A stretch of 64,000 bases of DNA from Allomuricauda sp. (GTDB taxonomy: Bacteria > Bacteroidota > Bacteroidia > Flavobacteriales > Flavobacteriaceae), in contig JASBTQ010000002.1 of assembly GCA_030148335.1 (NCBI GenBank), positions 62,001 to 126,000 of the forward strand, written 5' to 3'. The notes below the pieces were generated by a model. That model made no database searches and was not told the DNA's origin. It worked only from the letters and a program-made list of their open reading frames with translations. Position numbers and translations under genes: made by a program. The first letter of the stretch is position 1; the number at the start of each line of letters is the position of its first letter. Shown here piece by piece: positions 7,356-17,418 of this stretch.

Positions 7356-8812
7356 CAGATCTGCTTTCTTAGCCTGGCTACCGGAATGCCCAGTTGCTCC
7401 CGGTATTTGGCAACAGTACGCCTAGCAATGGGATAGCCCCTTTCCTTTAGGATCTTGGCCAATTTATCATCCGTCAACGGCTTCTTTTTCTGTTCGTCAC
7501 CGATCACGGTCTCCAATATCTTTTTGATTTCTTTGGTGGATACGTCCTCTCCTTGTTCATTCTTCATGGCCTCGGAGAAAAAGTCCTTGATGAGCTTGGT
7601 GCCATAAGGGGTGTCCACATATTTACTGTTGGCCACGCGTGACACCGTTGACACATCCATATCGATTTTGTCCGCAATGTCCTTTAGGATCATGGGGCGC
7701 AGTTTTCGTTCATCACCGGTGAGGAAATATTCCTCTTGGTAGTCCATGATGGTGCTCATGGTCACGTACAGCGTTTGTTGCCGTTGTTTGATGGCATCGA
7801 TGAACCATTTGGCCGCATCCAGCTTTTGTTTGATGAACAGTACGGTATCCTTCTGGGATTTGCTCTTTTCTTTGGCGTTCTTATAGCCTTCGAGCATATT
7901 GCTGTACTCTTTGGAAACATGCAGTTCCGGAGCGTTCCGGCCATTGAGCGTAAGTTCCAGTTCCCCGTCCACGATCCTGATGGAAAAATCGGGGACAATG
8001 TGTTCGATGATCCGGGTACTGCCCGAATACGAACCACCTGGTTTGGGGTTCAATTTTTCTATCTCGGCGATGGCATCCTTGAGCTGATCCTCGCTGATGT
8101 GGTGCTTCTGGGCCAGTTTGGCGTAGTGCTTCTTGGTGAACTGGTCAAAGGATTTTTCCAAGATATTGATGGCCAGTTCCACGGAAGGTTTCCGTTCTTT
8201 TCGTTTCAATTGAAGGATAAGGCATTCATCCAAAGATCGTGCGCCTACACCTGGGGGGTCCAAGTCCTGCACAATTTTCAGTACGGACTCAATCTTGTCC
8301 TCATCAACATAGATGTTCTGCGTAAAGGCAAGATCGTCCATAATATCTGGAAGTGGCCTTCGTATGTAGCCGCTCTCATCCACACTGCCCACCAGGAACT
8401 CGGCAATGGCCCATTCCTCATCATCCAGATAGAAAGTGTTCAGTTGGTTGATCAAATATTGGTTGAAGGAAATTCCTGCGGCATAGGGCACGCTTTTTTC
8501 CTCATCGTCCGCACTGTAATTGTTGGCCTGTGTCCTATAATCGGGAATCTCGTCATCGCTCAGATAGTCATCAATGTTGATCTCATCGGTGTCGATGGTC
8601 TCACTGTCCGAACTGTCGTCATAGGTGTCCTCATAAACATCGTCCACAATGTCACTCTCCTCTTTCCCACTTTCGAGGGCAGGATTCTCCTCCAGCTCTT
8701 GTTTCAGCCGTTGCTCAAATGCCTGTGTGGGCAATTGGATGAGCTTCATGAGCTGAATCTGCTGTGGAGACAGTTTCTGGGAAAGCTTGAACTGTAGATG
8801 TTGTTTCAGCAT
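7355..8812 (-). CDS. rpoN: RNA polymerase sigma-54 factor
   Basis: A 485-residue sigma-54. The N-terminal glutamine- and leucine-rich activator-contact region (LSPQQIQLMKLIQLP) is followed by an acidic linker at about 50-110, the core-binding domain, the HTH that reads the -12 element, and the RpoN box ARRTVAKYRE at 463-472 that reads -24 of the promoter. It directs core polymerase to promoters that need an ATP-hydrolysing enhancer-binding activator. No such activator gene is in the window. It follows asnS on the same strand after 46 bases, and its stop overlaps the PAP2-like gene. Confidence 0.97.
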   Translation of the reverse strand: MLKQHLQFKLSQKLSPQQIQLMKLIQLPTQAFEQRLKQELEENPALESGKEESDIVDDVYEDTYDDSSDSETIDTDEINIDDYLSDDEIPDYRTQANNYSADDEEKSVPYAAGISFNQYLINQLNTFYLDDEEWAIAEFLVGSVDESGYIRRPLPDIMDDLAFTQNIYVDEDKIESVLKIVQDLDPPGVGARSLDECLILQLKRKERKPSVELAINILEKSFDQFTKKHYAKLAQKHHISEDQLKDAIAEIEKLNPKPGGSYSGSTRIIEHIVPDFSIRIVDGELELTLNGRNAPELHVSKEYSNMLEGYKNAKEKSKSQKDTVLFIKQKLDAAKWFIDAIKQRQQTLYVTMSTIMDYQEEYFLTGDERKLRPMILKDIADKIDMDVSTVSRVANSKYVDTPYGTKLIKDFFSEAMKNEQGEDVSTKEIKKILETVIGDEQKKKPLTDDKLAKILKERGYPIARRTVAKYREQLGIPVARLRKQI

Positions 8813-8858
8813 AGGATTGGTTTACAATCGTCCTTCCTTATAAAGTTATGAATTCAAT

Positions 8859-10292
8859 TTAAAACTCTGCGTTCTGGGGAGTTCTGGGGTAGGGGATCAC
8901 GTCCCTGATGTTGCCCATTCCGGTGACAAACTGCACCATGCGCTCAAAGCCAAGGCCAAAACCGCTATGTACCGCCGTACCGAAACGGCGAAGGTCCAAA
9001 TACCACCAAAGTTCTTTTTCATCAATGTCGAGGGCCTTGATCTTCTGCTGGAGTACTTCCAATCGCTCTTCCCTTTGGGAACCTCCCACGATTTCACCGA
9101 TACCGGGGAAAAGTACGTCCATGGCACGCACGGTCTTGCCGTCCTCGTTCAAACGCATATAGAATGCCTTGATGTTGGCGGGGTAATCGAACAGGATCAC
9201 AGGGCACTTAAAGTGTTTTTCCACCAAGTAGCGCTCGTGTTCGCTTTGAAGGTCGGCACCCCACTCCTCAATGAGGTATTGGAATTTTTTCTTCTTGTTG
9301 GGATTGCTGTTCCTTAAAATATCGATGGCCTCGGTATAGGAAACCCGTTTGAAGTTGTTTTCCACCACAAATTTTAGTTTTCCCAACAAGGTCATTTCCG
9401 AACGCTCGTTCTGTGGTTTGGTCTTTTCCTCATCGGAAAGTCGGCCTTCCAGAAACTCGAGGTCGTCCTTGCAGTGGTCCAAAACATATTGGATGATCCA
9501 TTTGATGAAATCTTCGGCCAAGTCCATATTGGCATCCAAATCGTTGAAGGCTACCTCGGGCTCTATCATCCAAAACTCAGCCAAGTGCCTTGAGGTGTTG
9601 GAGTTTTCGGCCCTGAAGGTAGGTCCGAACGTGTATACTTTCCCGAGTGCCATGGCATAGGTCTCAGCCTCCAATTGCCCGGAAACGGTCAGGTTGGTCT
9701 CTTTTCCGAAGAAATCCTCGGTAAAATCCACTTCCCCGTTTTCATCCACAGGTGGTTTTTTGGCATCCAAAGTGGAGACCCGGAACATTTCCCCGGCACC
9801 TTCGGCATCAGATCCGGTGATGATGGGGGCATGCATATAATAAAAGCCATGCTGTTGGAAATAGCTGTGAATGGCAAATGACAGTGCAGAACGTACCCGC
9901 ATCACGGCGGAAAAGGTGTTCGTCCGCACCCTCAGGTGGGCTTTTTCCCTCAAAAACTCCAAAGAATGCTTTTTGGGCTGTATGGGATAGGTCTCGGGGT
10001 CTGCGGTGCCATGCACAAAAATGGCAGTGGCCTGGATCTCCACGGTCTGTCCCTTTCCTTGGCTTTCCACCAAAGTCCCGGAAATTTTCAGGGCGGCCCC
10101 AGTGGTCACTTGTTTGAGCAATGCTTCGTCCGCATTTTCAAAATCCACAACGCACTGCAGGTTGTGTATGGTAGAGCCATCGTTCAAGGCAATAAATCGG
10201 TTGCTCCTAAATGTTTTTACCCATCCATTTACTTCAACGGAATCTCCTACGGGTTGCTTCTTCAGCAATTCTTTTATGGAATAAGACTTCAT
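8859..10292 (-). CDS. asnS: Asparaginyl-tRNA synthetase
   Basis: A 477-residue class IIb synthetase that charges tRNA-Asn. It has an N-terminal OB-fold (about 15-95) for the anticodon. Motif 2 ([15 protein letters not shown], 226-240) and motif 3 (GFGLGFERM near 445-455) are intact. The HLAEF sequence is typical of AsnRS rather than AspRS. Length is normal for bacteria. It probably heads a transcript continuing into rpoN and the PAP2-like gene. No leader structure such as a T-box is expected or seen. Confidence 0.97.
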   Translation of the reverse strand: MKSYSIKELLKKQPVGDSVEVNGWVKTFRSNRFIALNDGSTIHNLQCVVDFENADEALLKQVTTGAALKISGTLVESQGKGQTVEIQATAIFVHGTADPETYPIQPKKHSLEFLREKAHLRVRTNTFSAVMRVRSALSFAIHSYFQQHGFYYMHAPIITGSDAEGAGEMFRVSTLDAKKPPVDENGEVDFTEDFFGKETNLTVSGQLEAETYAMALGKVYTFGPTFRAENSNTSRHLAEFWMIEPEVAFNDLDANMDLAEDFIKWIIQYVLDHCKDDLEFLEGRLSDEEKTKPQNERSEMTLLGKLKFVVENNFKRVSYTEAIDILRNSNPNKKKKFQYLIEEWGADLQSEHERYLVEKHFKCPVILFDYPANIKAFYMRLNEDGKTVRAMDVLFPGIGEIVGGSQREERLEVLQQKIKALDIDEKELWWYLDLRRFGTAVHSGFGLGFERMVQFVTGMGNIRDVIPYPRTPQNAEF

Positions 10293-10381
10293 TGTAAGGC
10301 TATCGTAATTTAGTCGGTAAAGATAGGTTTTTGATGAAAAATGAGGGCATGAAGCGGCTTAATTTATAGCCGTTTCTGGCA

Positions 10382-12778
10382 CTATTTCTCCTTACCGTTG
10401 TCCTCGTCCTGGGGCAAAATATCGATCTGTGGCTTTTTGAGTACCTGTTTGTTGGCGATGTTTCTTTCCAAGGAAAGAAGCAGGGAGGGTAGCAGGATCA
10501 AATTGGACAACATGGCGAACAGCAGTGTGGCCGATACCAGTCCCCCCAAGGCCTTGGTGCCTCCAAAACTGGAGATGATGAAGACCGAAAACCCGAAAAA
10601 GAGGACGATGGAGGTGTAGAACATGCTCACCCCGGTCTCCCGCAGGGCAGCATACACCGATTTTTTGATTTGCCAACGGTTGGCGGCCAGTTCCTGCCGA
10701 TATTTTGCCAAAAAATGGATAGTGTCGTCCACAGAAATACCAAAGGCGATGCTGAATACCAAGATGGTGGATGGTTTTATGGGAACACCCAAATATCCCA
10801 TGAGGCCAGCGGTGATGACCAATGGCAACAGGTTGGGAACCAATGAAATAACAACCATTCGGAACGACCGGAAGAGATAGGCCATAAAAAGGGAGATCAG
10901 GCCAATGGCGAGTGCCAATGAAAGCAGTAAGTTCTTGACCAGGTACTTGGTTCCTTTTAGGAACAACAATGCTTTTCCGGTCATGAACACATTATACCGA
11001 TCATCAGGGAAGAGCTTTGTGATGGATTGCTGTATTGTTTTTTCGATTTCCTCCATGCGGTCGATCTTGACGTCCTGCATATAGGTGGTGAGGCGTGCCG
11101 TTTGCCCTGTACTGTCCACGAAGCTTTTCAAAAGATTGCCATCCGAAGATGATTTCCGCGCCACATCCATGATGAAGGTGTTCTCTTGGCTGGTAGGCAA
11201 CTGGTAATATTTTGGAATGCCGTTGTAAAAGGCCTGCTTGGAATATTTGATCAAATCGACCACCGAAATGGGCCGGGACAGTTCGGGAATTTCATGGATG
11301 ATCGAGCCCAATTCGTCCATTCGCTTGAGGGTGGCTGGCTTGAGGACCCCGTTTTTCCGCTCAGTGTCCACCACAATTTCCATGGGCATGATCCCATCAA
11401 ATTCCTCTTCAAAAAATTGGATGTCCTTATAAAAATGGGTGTCCTTGGGAAGGTCTTCAATCCGGCTCCCGGTAATCCTCATTTGGTAAATACCGATAAT
11501 GCTAAGAACCAAGATGGCCACCGTGGTTATGTACACGGCAATCCTGTGGTCCCGGACCATCCGCTCCATCCAGTTCACAAAGAAATCCATCCATTTCTTG
11601 TTCAGGTGCTTCAAATGTTTGGTCTTTGGAAGCGGCATAAAGCTATAGATGATCGGTATGATCAATAGGGAAAGGATAAAAATCCCCACAATGTTGATGG
11701 AGGCCACAATGCCAAACTCCCTGAGAAGGTCGCTGTCCAAAATGATAAAGGTGGCAAAACCCGATGCCGTGGTGATGTTCGTCATCAATGTGGCGTTCCC
11801 GATCTTGGAGATGACCCGCTGTAGGGACAGAGCTTGGTTCCCGTGTTTGTTTACCTCTTGTTGGTATTTGTTGATGAGGAAAATACAGTTGGGGATGCCT
11901 ATCACAATGATGAGAGGAGGAATCAAAGCAGTAAGAATCGTCATCTCATATTTCAGCAATCCAAGGATGCCGAAGGCCCACATGACCCCGATGATGACCA
12001 CGAACATGGATATGAAAGTGGCCCTAAAACTTCTGAAGAAAAAGAAAAAGATAATGGAAGTGACCAAGAGGGCGGCCACGATAAATATCCCGATTTCGTC
12101 CACGATGGACTTGGTGTTCCAGGTTCGGATGTAGGGCATTCCCGAAACGTGGACGTCCATTTGGGTCTCATCCTCAAAACTTTTGACGAGATCATCCAGA
12201 TCGTTCAGGATAAATTCGTTCCTGACCGGAGTGTCCATAATGTCCTTGTCAAGATAGGCGATGGTCTGTATGGTGCCACTCTTGGGGTTATAGACCAGAT
12301 TATCATAGAAAGGCAGTTCGGTGAACAAATGGTTCTTCAATGAATCGATCTCTGCCTTGCTGCCGGGTTTTTTCTTCAGGAAAGGTTCCATCACAAAGAC
12401 CTGCTCTTCATTATCCTTCACCAACACCCGAAGGTTTTCCAGGGATACCACAAAGTCTATCTCGGGAAATGCCTCCAATTGTTTGCTCAGCCTGTTCCAC
12501 CGATTGAAGTTTTTGGGTGTGAACAAGGCAGTGTCCCTTATGGCCAGAACAATGGCATTGCCCTCTTCGCCGAATATTTTGGTAAAGGATCGGTATTGGA
12601 TGGTGGCCGGATGGTCATCGGGGAGGATGTTGGATTCCGTGTTGGAAAACCGGATATTCTTCCACTGCAGTGCCAAAAAAACGGTTATGGCGACAATGCC
12701 TATCAGGATCAAGATCCTGTTGCGGAGAATAATATTTGCAGCCTTGGGCCAAAAACCTTTTGTGAGCTTTGCTACCAT
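10382..12778 (-). CDS. RND/MMPL-superfamily transporter
   Basis: A 798-residue membrane protein with the two-fold repeated layout of the RND superfamily: one helix near residue 20-37, a large periplasmic domain, a bundle of five helices (about 225-385), then a repeat of helix, periplasmic domain and helix bundle (about 640-775). The C-terminal half contains GISVDDTIHFLAKYR, matching the aspartate-containing helix 10 signature of sterol-sensing/MMPL permeases. At about 800 residues it is shorter than the AcrB type, and resembles HpnN/MmpL-like lipid exporters. No membrane-fusion protein or outer-membrane channel is adjacent. The substrate is unknown; a lipid or hydrophobic compound is a guess. 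Confidence 0.9.
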   Translation of the reverse strand: MVAKLTKGFWPKAANIILRNRILILIGIVAITVFLALQWKNIRFSNTESNILPDDHPATIQYRSFTKIFGEEGNAIVLAIRDTALFTPKNFNRWNRLSKQLEAFPEIDFVVSLENLRVLVKDNEEQVFVMEPFLKKKPGSKAEIDSLKNHLFTELPFYDNLVYNPKSGTIQTIAYLDKDIMDTPVRNEFILNDLDDLVKSFEDETQMDVHVSGMPYIRTWNTKSIVDEIGIFIVAALLVTSIIFFFFFRSFRATFISMFVVIIGVMWAFGILGLLKYEMTILTALIPPLIIVIGIPNCIFLINKYQQEVNKHGNQALSLQRVISKIGNATLMTNITTASGFATFIILDSDLLREFGIVASINIVGIFILSLLIIPIIYSFMPLPKTKHLKHLNKKWMDFFVNWMERMVRDHRIAVYITTVAILVLSIIGIYQMRITGSRIEDLPKDTHFYKDIQFFEEEFDGIMPMEIVVDTERKNGVLKPATLKRMDELGSIIHEIPELSRPISVVDLIKYSKQAFYNGIPKYYQLPTSQENTFIMDVARKSSSDGNLLKSFVDSTGQTARLTTYMQDVKIDRMEEIEKTIQQSITKLFPDDRYNVFMTGKALLFLKGTKYLVKNLLLSLALAIGLISLFMAYLFRSFRMVVISLVPNLLPLVITAGLMGYLGVPIKPSTILVFSIAFGISVDDTIHFLAKYRQELAANRWQIKKSVYAALRETGVSMFYTSIVLFFGFSVFIISSFGGTKALGGLVSATLLFAMLSNLILLPSLLLSLERNIANKQVLKKPQIDILPQDEDNGKEK

Positions 12779-12802
12779 TTTGGTTTTATTGGGCGCAAAG
12801 GT

Positions 12803-12843
12803 AAAAAATGATCGGCTGTGTTCCTAAGAAAGCAGCCGATCAT
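12803..12843 (-). terminator. Intrinsic terminator of pyrH-frr
   Basis: Perfect 11-bp stem ATGATCGGCTG (12808-12818) with CAGCCGATCAT (12833-12843). On the minus strand, downstream of frr, it is followed by a TTTTTT run at 12803-12808. It isolates frr from the transporter gene that begins at 12778. Confidence 0.9.
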
Positions 12844-12853
12844 GGATAAAGTT

Positions 12854-13408
12854 TTAGACTTTCATGATCTCCGCTTCCTTCACGGAGAGGATGGAGTCCA
12901 CTTTTTTGCTATAAGAGTCGGTAAGTTCCTGAACGTCCACTTCGGCATTTTTCAAGAGATCTTCGGAAATCTCCAAAGCCTTGAGCTCCTTGTTGGCTTC
13001 CTGTCGGGCACTTCGGATGCTTACTTTGGCGTCTTCCGCTTCCGCCTTTGCCTGTTTCACCAATTGTTTCCTGCGCTCCTCGGTCAATGGCGGCACGTTG
13101 ATGATGACCATTTCCCCGTTGTTCATGGGGTTAAAGCCCAAATTGGCGTTCATGATGGCATTTTCTATTTCCCCGATAAGGTTCTTTTCCCAAGGCTGCA
13201 CCGAAATGGTCCTGGCATCGGGCGTGTTGATGTTTGATACCTGTGATAGAGGGGTTTGAGAGCCGTAATAGTCCACCATTACGGATGATAGCATTATGGG
13301 ACTGGCCTTTCCGGCACGGATTTTTATAAAGGCCTTTTCCAAGTGGGAAATACTGGCATCCATGCTCTCTTTAGTGCTATCAAGTACAAATTTTACTTCT
13401 TCGTCCAT
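12854..13408 (-). CDS. frr: Ribosome recycling factor
   Basis: A 184-residue RRF, the normal length, which with EF-G splits the post-termination ribosome. It shows the expected three-helix-bundle sequence: IRAGKASP near residue 31-38, the beta-rich domain II with QPWEKN and NLGFNPMNNGE, and LTEERRKQLVKQAK in the C-terminal helices. It lies 40 bases behind pyrH on the same strand, the classic pairing, and ends at a strong terminator. Confidence 0.97.
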   Translation of the reverse strand: MDEEVKFVLDSTKESMDASISHLEKAFIKIRAGKASPIMLSSVMVDYYGSQTPLSQVSNINTPDARTISVQPWEKNLIGEIENAIMNANLGFNPMNNGEMVIINVPPLTEERRKQLVKQAKAEAEDAKVSIRSARQEANKELKALEISEDLLKNAEVDVQELTDSYSKKVDSILSVKEAEIMKV

Positions 13409-13448
13409 GCTCTTAAATTTTTATAACAATATCAAAAATGTGACCATT

Positions 13449-14156
13449 TTAAACGTTGACCACCGTTCCAATGTTCTCCCCCGATACGATCTTCATCAAA
13501 TTGCCCTTGGTGTTCATATCGAAGACCACAATCGGCAATTCGTTTTCCTGGCTCAGTGTGAAGGCGGTGGTGTCCATCACCTTCAAACCTTTTGAAAGTA
13601 CCTCTTGGAATGAAAGGGAATCAAATTTGGTGGCATTTTTATCTTTTTCAGGGTCGGAAGTGTAGATGCCATCAACGCGGGTTCCCTTCAGGATCACATC
13701 TGCATTGATTTCGATGGCCCTTAATACGGCAGCGGAATCGGTGGTGAAATAGGGGTTTCCTGTTCCCCCTCCAAAAATCACGACCCGACCTTTTTCCAAA
13801 TGTCGGATGGCCCTTCTTCTAATAAAAGGTTCGGCCACTTCGTTGATCTTGATGGCCGATTGCAAACGGGTCTGGATGCCTTTGAGTTCCAGGGCACTCT
13901 GTAGGGCCAATCCGTTGATCACGGTGGCCAACATGCCCATGTGGTCGCCCTGTACGCGATCCATTCCCTGGCTGGCACCGGCAAGGCCCCTAAAAATGTT
14001 ACCACCGCCGATGACGATGGCCACTTCAATGCCCTTATCCACCACAGCCTTGATCTCATCTGCATATTCGGACAAACGGTCCCCGTCGATTCCGTATTGC
14101 TTTTTGCCCATCAAGGCCTCCCCACTCAGTTTTAATAAAATTCTCTTGTAATGCAT
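13449..14156 (-). CDS. pyrH: Uridylate kinase
   Basis: A 235-residue amino-acid-kinase-fold UMP kinase making UDP from UMP and ATP. Visible motifs are LKLSGEAL near the start, GGGNIFRG near residue 50-57, the glycine-rich [15 protein letters not shown], and [15 protein letters not shown] use ATG 14156; the in-frame TTG one codon upstream is unlikely. It is transcribed towards frr. A TATTTTTG element at 14179-14186 upstream fits its promoter. In many bacteria pyrH directly follows tsf; here an oppositely oriented sigma-factor module separates them. Confidence 0.97.
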   Translation of the reverse strand: MHYKRILLKLSGEALMGKKQYGIDGDRLSEYADEIKAVVDKGIEVAIVIGGGNIFRGLAGASQGMDRVQGDHMGMLATVINGLALQSALELKGIQTRLQSAIKINEVAEPFIRRRAIRHLEKGRVVIFGGGTGNPYFTTDSAAVLRAIEINADVILKGTRVDGIYTSDPEKDKNATKFDSLSFQEVLSKGLKVMDTTAFTLSQENELPIVVFDMNTKGNLMKIVSGENIGTVVNV

Positions 14157-14178
14157 CAAAGGTTTCTTGAAGTTCGGA

Positions 14179-14207
14179 CAAAAATAATCAAAAAAAATTA
14201 TGGCAAA
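14179..14207 (-). promoter_or_regulatory. Probable promoter of pyrH-frr
   Basis: On the minus strand a TTTG (14204-14207) is followed after 17 bases by TATTTTTG (14179-14186). This fits the Bacteroidetes TTTG / TANNTTTG consensus, with a slightly short spacer. It lies about 22 bases before the pyrH start. Confidence 0.55.
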
Positions 14208-14259
14208 TCAGTGAAAATGGGAAGACCCAAGATGTGAATGGATAAAAATCCATACATTC

Positions 14260-14288
14260 TGTAACCTTTTTCAAAAACAACGGTATAT
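14260..14288 (+). promoter_or_regulatory. Possible ECF-type promoter of the sigma-factor operon
   Basis: TGTAACC (14260-14266) followed about 14 bases later by CGGTATAT (14281-14288). A TGTAAC-like -35 box with a CG-containing -10 box fits an extracytoplasmic sigma promoter and would suit autoregulation by the sigma gene downstream. No primary Bacteroidetes promoter is evident here. This is a pattern reading only. Confidence 0.35.
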
Positions 14289-14313
14289 CCTACAACAACC
14301 AAAAAACAATTCA

Positions 14314-14868
14314 TTGCAAACACTGACCGACAATGTCTTGATGCTGAAAGTGAAGAGTGGCGACTTGGACAAGTTGGGCCTGCTCTATGAACGGCATAAG
14401 AAAAGGCTCTTTGGATTTTTTTATAATATGGGCAACAACCCTTCTATCAGTGAAGATTTGGTGCAAAATGTGTTTGTGAGGATCTTGAAGTACAGACACT
14501 CTTTTACTGGGGAAGGTCCCTTTACAGCATGGATGTTCAGCATGGCCCGCAACGTGGGCAATGACCATTATAAGAAAATTTCTCGCGAAGGAGTTTCGAG
14601 AGGGACAGCCCCGGAGCAGGTGGACAAGGGAACAGGGGATTATTTGAATGAGACCATGGACCAAGAAGGGAATGCGCAAATGCTTACGAAGGCATTGGGT
14701 CTTCTGCCTGCGGAGAAAAGAGAAATATTGCTGCTGAGCAAATACAGGGAACTGAAGTTCCAAGAGATCGGTGAGATCTTGGGCTGTTCCGAAGGCGCGG
14801 CAAAGGTCAGGGTACACCGGGCATTAAAGGATTTGAAAACGATTTTTTTACAATTGGAAACGAGATGA
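14314..14868 (+). CDS. ECF RNA polymerase sigma factor
   Basis: A 184-residue sigma-70 family protein of the extracytoplasmic type. Region 2 covers about 10-85 (LYERHKKRLFGFFY, ISEDLVQNVFVRIL, FTAWMFSMARN) and region 4 about 125-178 (LLPAEKREILLLSKYRELKFQEIGEILG; GAAKVRVHRALKDLK). The indicated start is TTG 14314; ATG 14341 would cut into region 2, so TTG is preferred, though not proven. The stop overlaps the anti-sigma gene (ATGA), so the two are translationally coupled, as is usual for a sigma/anti-sigma pair. It probably drives the operon through 17400. Confidence 0.92.
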   Translation: MQTLTDNVLMLKVKSGDLDKLGLLYERHKKRLFGFFYNMGNNPSISEDLVQNVFVRILKYRHSFTGEGPFTAWMFSMARNVGNDHYKKISREGVSRGTAPEQVDKGTGDYLNETMDQEGNAQMLTKALGLLPAEKREILLLSKYRELKFQEIGEILGCSEGAAKVRVHRALKDLKTIFLQLETR

Positions 14869-15659
14869 TGGACGAAAAGTTTGAAATATGGGCCATGGAC
14901 TATATGTCCGGAAACCTTTCAGAAAGTGAAGCGAAGGAATTTGAATTCTTTCTGGATGGGCATGGGGAGTATCGTGAAAAGTACGATGACCTATTGAAAG
15001 CTTGGGAGCTATTGCAGGCTATCCAAACCCCTGAGCCTTCGGAAAGTATGGACGAGGCCTTTTTTGGCATGCTATCCTCCGAAATGGAAAAGGAGCAAGA
15101 CAAAGCGCCCAAACAAAGTGTTATATCCATGCTTTCCGGGATTTTAAGGCCACAATGGGCCATTGGAATTTTTCTGCTCGTGATCGGGTTGGGTGTCGGG
15201 TATTTTTTAAGGCCCGTAGAGGAACCGATTCCTACACAAATCATTGCAGCGAACAACGAGACCGAGGAAGTGCGTCAAAAGTTGGTGCTGACCCTGTTGG
15301 ACCAACCATCGGCAAACCAACGATTGCAAGGCGTGAGCGAAGCCAATAAGTTTGAGAATGCCGATGATATTGTGATCAGGGCGCTTTTAAAAACGCTCAA
15401 CGGTGATCCCAACGTGAACGTGAGGTTGGCCGCCATAGAATCCTTGACCAATTATGTGGACAAACCTGTGGTTAGGCAAGGCTTGGTACAATCCATCCCG
15501 AACCAGGAGTCACCCATTTTGCAGATAACACTTGCCAATTTGATGGTGGCCCTTCAGGAAAAGGCATCCATAGAACCCTTCAAGCAGTTGTTGAAGCAAA
15601 AACAATTGGATACCACGGTCAAAAAACGAATCGAAAGGAGTATTGAATCCATCATATAG
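14865..15659 (+). CDS. Membrane anti-sigma factor with C-terminal HEAT repeats
   Basis: A 264-residue protein with a short acidic cytoplasmic N-terminal domain (about 1-75, opening with a WAMDYMSGNLSESEAKEFE pattern typical of anti-sigma domains), a single membrane helix at about 96-115, and a periplasmic part with about three HEAT-like helical repeats (VRQKLVLTLL, VNVRLAAIESLTNY, PILQITLANLMVAL). There is no HxxxCxxC zinc motif. Overlap with the ECF sigma gene indicates it holds that sigma factor inactive; the HEAT part may sense a periplasmic partner, perhaps the DUF4097 proteins encoded next. The signal is unknown. Confidence 0.85.
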   Translation: MMDEKFEIWAMDYMSGNLSESEAKEFEFFLDGHGEYREKYDDLLKAWELLQAIQTPEPSESMDEAFFGMLSSEMEKEQDKAPKQSVISMLSGILRPQWAIGIFLLVIGLGVGYFLRPVEEPIPTQIIAANNETEEVRQKLVLTLLDQPSANQRLQGVSEANKFENADDIVIRALLKTLNGDPNVNVRLAAIESLTNYVDKPVVRQGLVQSIPNQESPILQITLANLMVALQEKASIEPFKQLLKQKQLDTTVKKRIERSIESII

Positions 15660-15719
15660 TTTATTTATCAATCTGCCCTTTGGGCGCAAATCAAATTACG
15701 AACAGTCTAATTTTTTAAA

Positions 15720-16586
15720 ATGATGAAACGGTTAGTTATTATGTCATGTCTATCCTTGGGAGTAGGCATGTTGGGTGCCACGGCACAGAAAAAGGAGTTC
15801 AAGGAGGTCATCCGAAAAAGTGTCCCCCTTGCCAATGATGTCAACAACACTTTGGTTGTAAAAAACGTATTCGGTTCCGTGAACGTGGAAGGGTACAACG
15901 GAAACGAAGTGGTGTTGGAGGTGGAACGAATTATTTTTGCCAAAAACTCGGAAGACCTGGAATTGGGAAAAAAGGAACTGCAACTCCAAGTCATTGCGGA
16001 AAACAGTCGGGTCATTCTTCATCCCGATGCTCCCTACATCGAATTTGACAAAGACAAATTGCGGTATAACTGGTGCAACAATAATGAAGATGTTCCCTAT
16101 GAGCACAAGTTGAATTTTACCTTGAAGGTACCGAACTCGGTCAAGATCAATGTGAGCACGGTCAATGATGGGGATATTTTGGTCAAGAACACGAACGGGG
16201 AGTCCGTGGAAGCTGACAATATCAACGGGGGTATTTCCCTGAACAACATTTCAGGAAAGACCAAGGTAAGCTGTATCAACGGGGATGTGGATATTTCGTA
16301 TGCCCGCAATCCGAAGGTGGCCTCTCGGTACTACGCCTTGAACGGGGATATCAATATTTCATACCAGCAATCACTTTCGGCCAATATCTCGTTCAAAAGT
16401 ATGAACGGGGAAATGTTCACGGACTTTGACATCAACAAACAATTTGTGAAGACCAGTAAAAATGAAGGTGATGGCGATAAGCCCAAATTCAAGTTCGAAT
16501 CCAGGCCTGTCGTCCAGATTGGAAGCGGTCAGGTGGAATTTGATTTTGAAACCTTGAACGGGAATGTATTCATCAAAAAAATATAA
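15720..16586 (+). CDS. Exported DUF4097-like beta-helix protein (copy 1)
   Basis: A 288-residue protein with a signal peptide ending near residue 22 (LGATAQ). The C-terminal two thirds consists of short beta repeats with regularly placed Asn-Gly and Gly-Asp turns (STVNDGDILVKN, ADNINGGISLNNISG, SCINGDVDISY, ALNGDINISY, FKSMNGEMFTDF, ETLNGNVFIKK), the pattern of DUF4097/DUF4098 adhesin-like domains. It is followed four bases later by a paralogue and lies in the ECF sigma operon. Proteins of this family often accompany sigma/anti-sigma pairs and may monitor envelope state; that role is inferred from context. Confidence 0.85.
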   Translation: MMKRLVIMSCLSLGVGMLGATAQKKEFKEVIRKSVPLANDVNNTLVVKNVFGSVNVEGYNGNEVVLEVERIIFAKNSEDLELGKKELQLQVIAENSRVILHPDAPYIEFDKDKLRYNWCNNNEDVPYEHKLNFTLKVPNSVKINVSTVNDGDILVKNTNGESVEADNINGGISLNNISGKTKVSCINGDVDISYARNPKVASRYYALNGDINISYQQSLSANISFKSMNGEMFTDFDINKQFVKTSKNEGDGDKPKFKFESRPVVQIGSGQVEFDFETLNGNVFIKKI

Positions 16587-16590
16587 AGTC

Positions 16591-17400
16591 ATGAAGAAGA
16601 TCAAAACTATAGTTGTTGTCGCCCTTGTATTGATTACGGGTGTGTTGTCCGCACAGGATAAGGAAATCGATTTGTTCACGATACCATTGAGCAATCCTGG
16701 ACAATCAGGAAAATTGGTCCTTGATCAGATCAGCGGGTCCATTACCGTAACCGGGTATGAGGGCAAGGAAGTTATTGCAAAGGTTTCGGTTTCGGGGGAT
16801 AAGAAGTCTTCCAACAACGAGAAGAATGGCATGAAACGGATTGGCAATTCTGGGCTCAATATCAGTGGCGAAGAGAAAGGCAATGAGGTCAGGATCCAAA
16901 ATGAAATGTGGAGCAGAAAGGCTGATTTTGAGATCAAGGTCCCTTATAATTTTGCCCTAAAATTAAGTACAGTCAATGATGGGGATATTTTGGTACAAGG
17001 GGTTACGGGTGATTTGGAGATCAATAATGTGAACGGGGCTATTTCACTCCTAAATGTGGAAGGTGCGGTCATTGCCTATACCACCAATGGGCCAGTGAAG
17101 GTCGATTTTAAAAAGATGGGCAATATGACGGATATGGCTTTTAGCAGTTTCAATGGAAATGTGGAGGTTACGTTCCCGAGTGGCATAAAGGCAAATGTGA
17201 AGGCCAAATCGGATATGGGCGATGTTTATACCGATTTTGATATGGCCCTTTCAGAGAACAAACCTGAAATGGACAAAAAGCAGACTTCTGGAAGTTATAA
17301 GGTAAAACTGGAACAATGGGTGAGGGGCAAGATCAATGGTGGCGGTCCCGAACTATTGTTCAAGACTTTCAATGGGGATATCCTCATCAAGTCCAAATAG
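16591..17400 (+). CDS. Exported DUF4097-like beta-helix protein (copy 2)
   Basis: A 269-residue paralogue of the preceding gene. I chose ATG 16591, which gives a clean signal peptide (MKKIKTIVVVALVL...SAQ), over the in-frame ATG 16564, which overlaps the previous gene. It shares the stretch STVNDGDILVQ with copy 1, and has the same repeat pattern (NNVNGAISLLNVEG, TTNGPVKVDF, SFNGNVEVTF, TFNGDILIKSK). Tandem duplication is clear. The operon ends after it at the terminator 17419-17449. Function is unknown; an envelope-located role linked to the ECF sigma factor is inferred. Confidence 0.85.
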   Translation: MKKIKTIVVVALVLITGVLSAQDKEIDLFTIPLSNPGQSGKLVLDQISGSITVTGYEGKEVIAKVSVSGDKKSSNNEKNGMKRIGNSGLNISGEEKGNEVRIQNEMWSRKADFEIKVPYNFALKLSTVNDGDILVQGVTGDLEINNVNGAISLLNVEGAVIAYTTNGPVKVDFKKMGNMTDMAFSSFNGNVEVTFPSGIKANVKAKSDMGDVYTDFDMALSENKPEMDKKQTSGSYKVKLEQWVRGKINGGGPELLFKTFNGDILIKSK

Positions 17401-17418
17401 TTCGAAATGTGCCAACAT

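Noticed and set aside
7736-8797. Open frame of 353 codons on the plus strand
   Set aside because: It lies fully antisense to rpoN, has no family pattern, and results from codon bias of the real gene.
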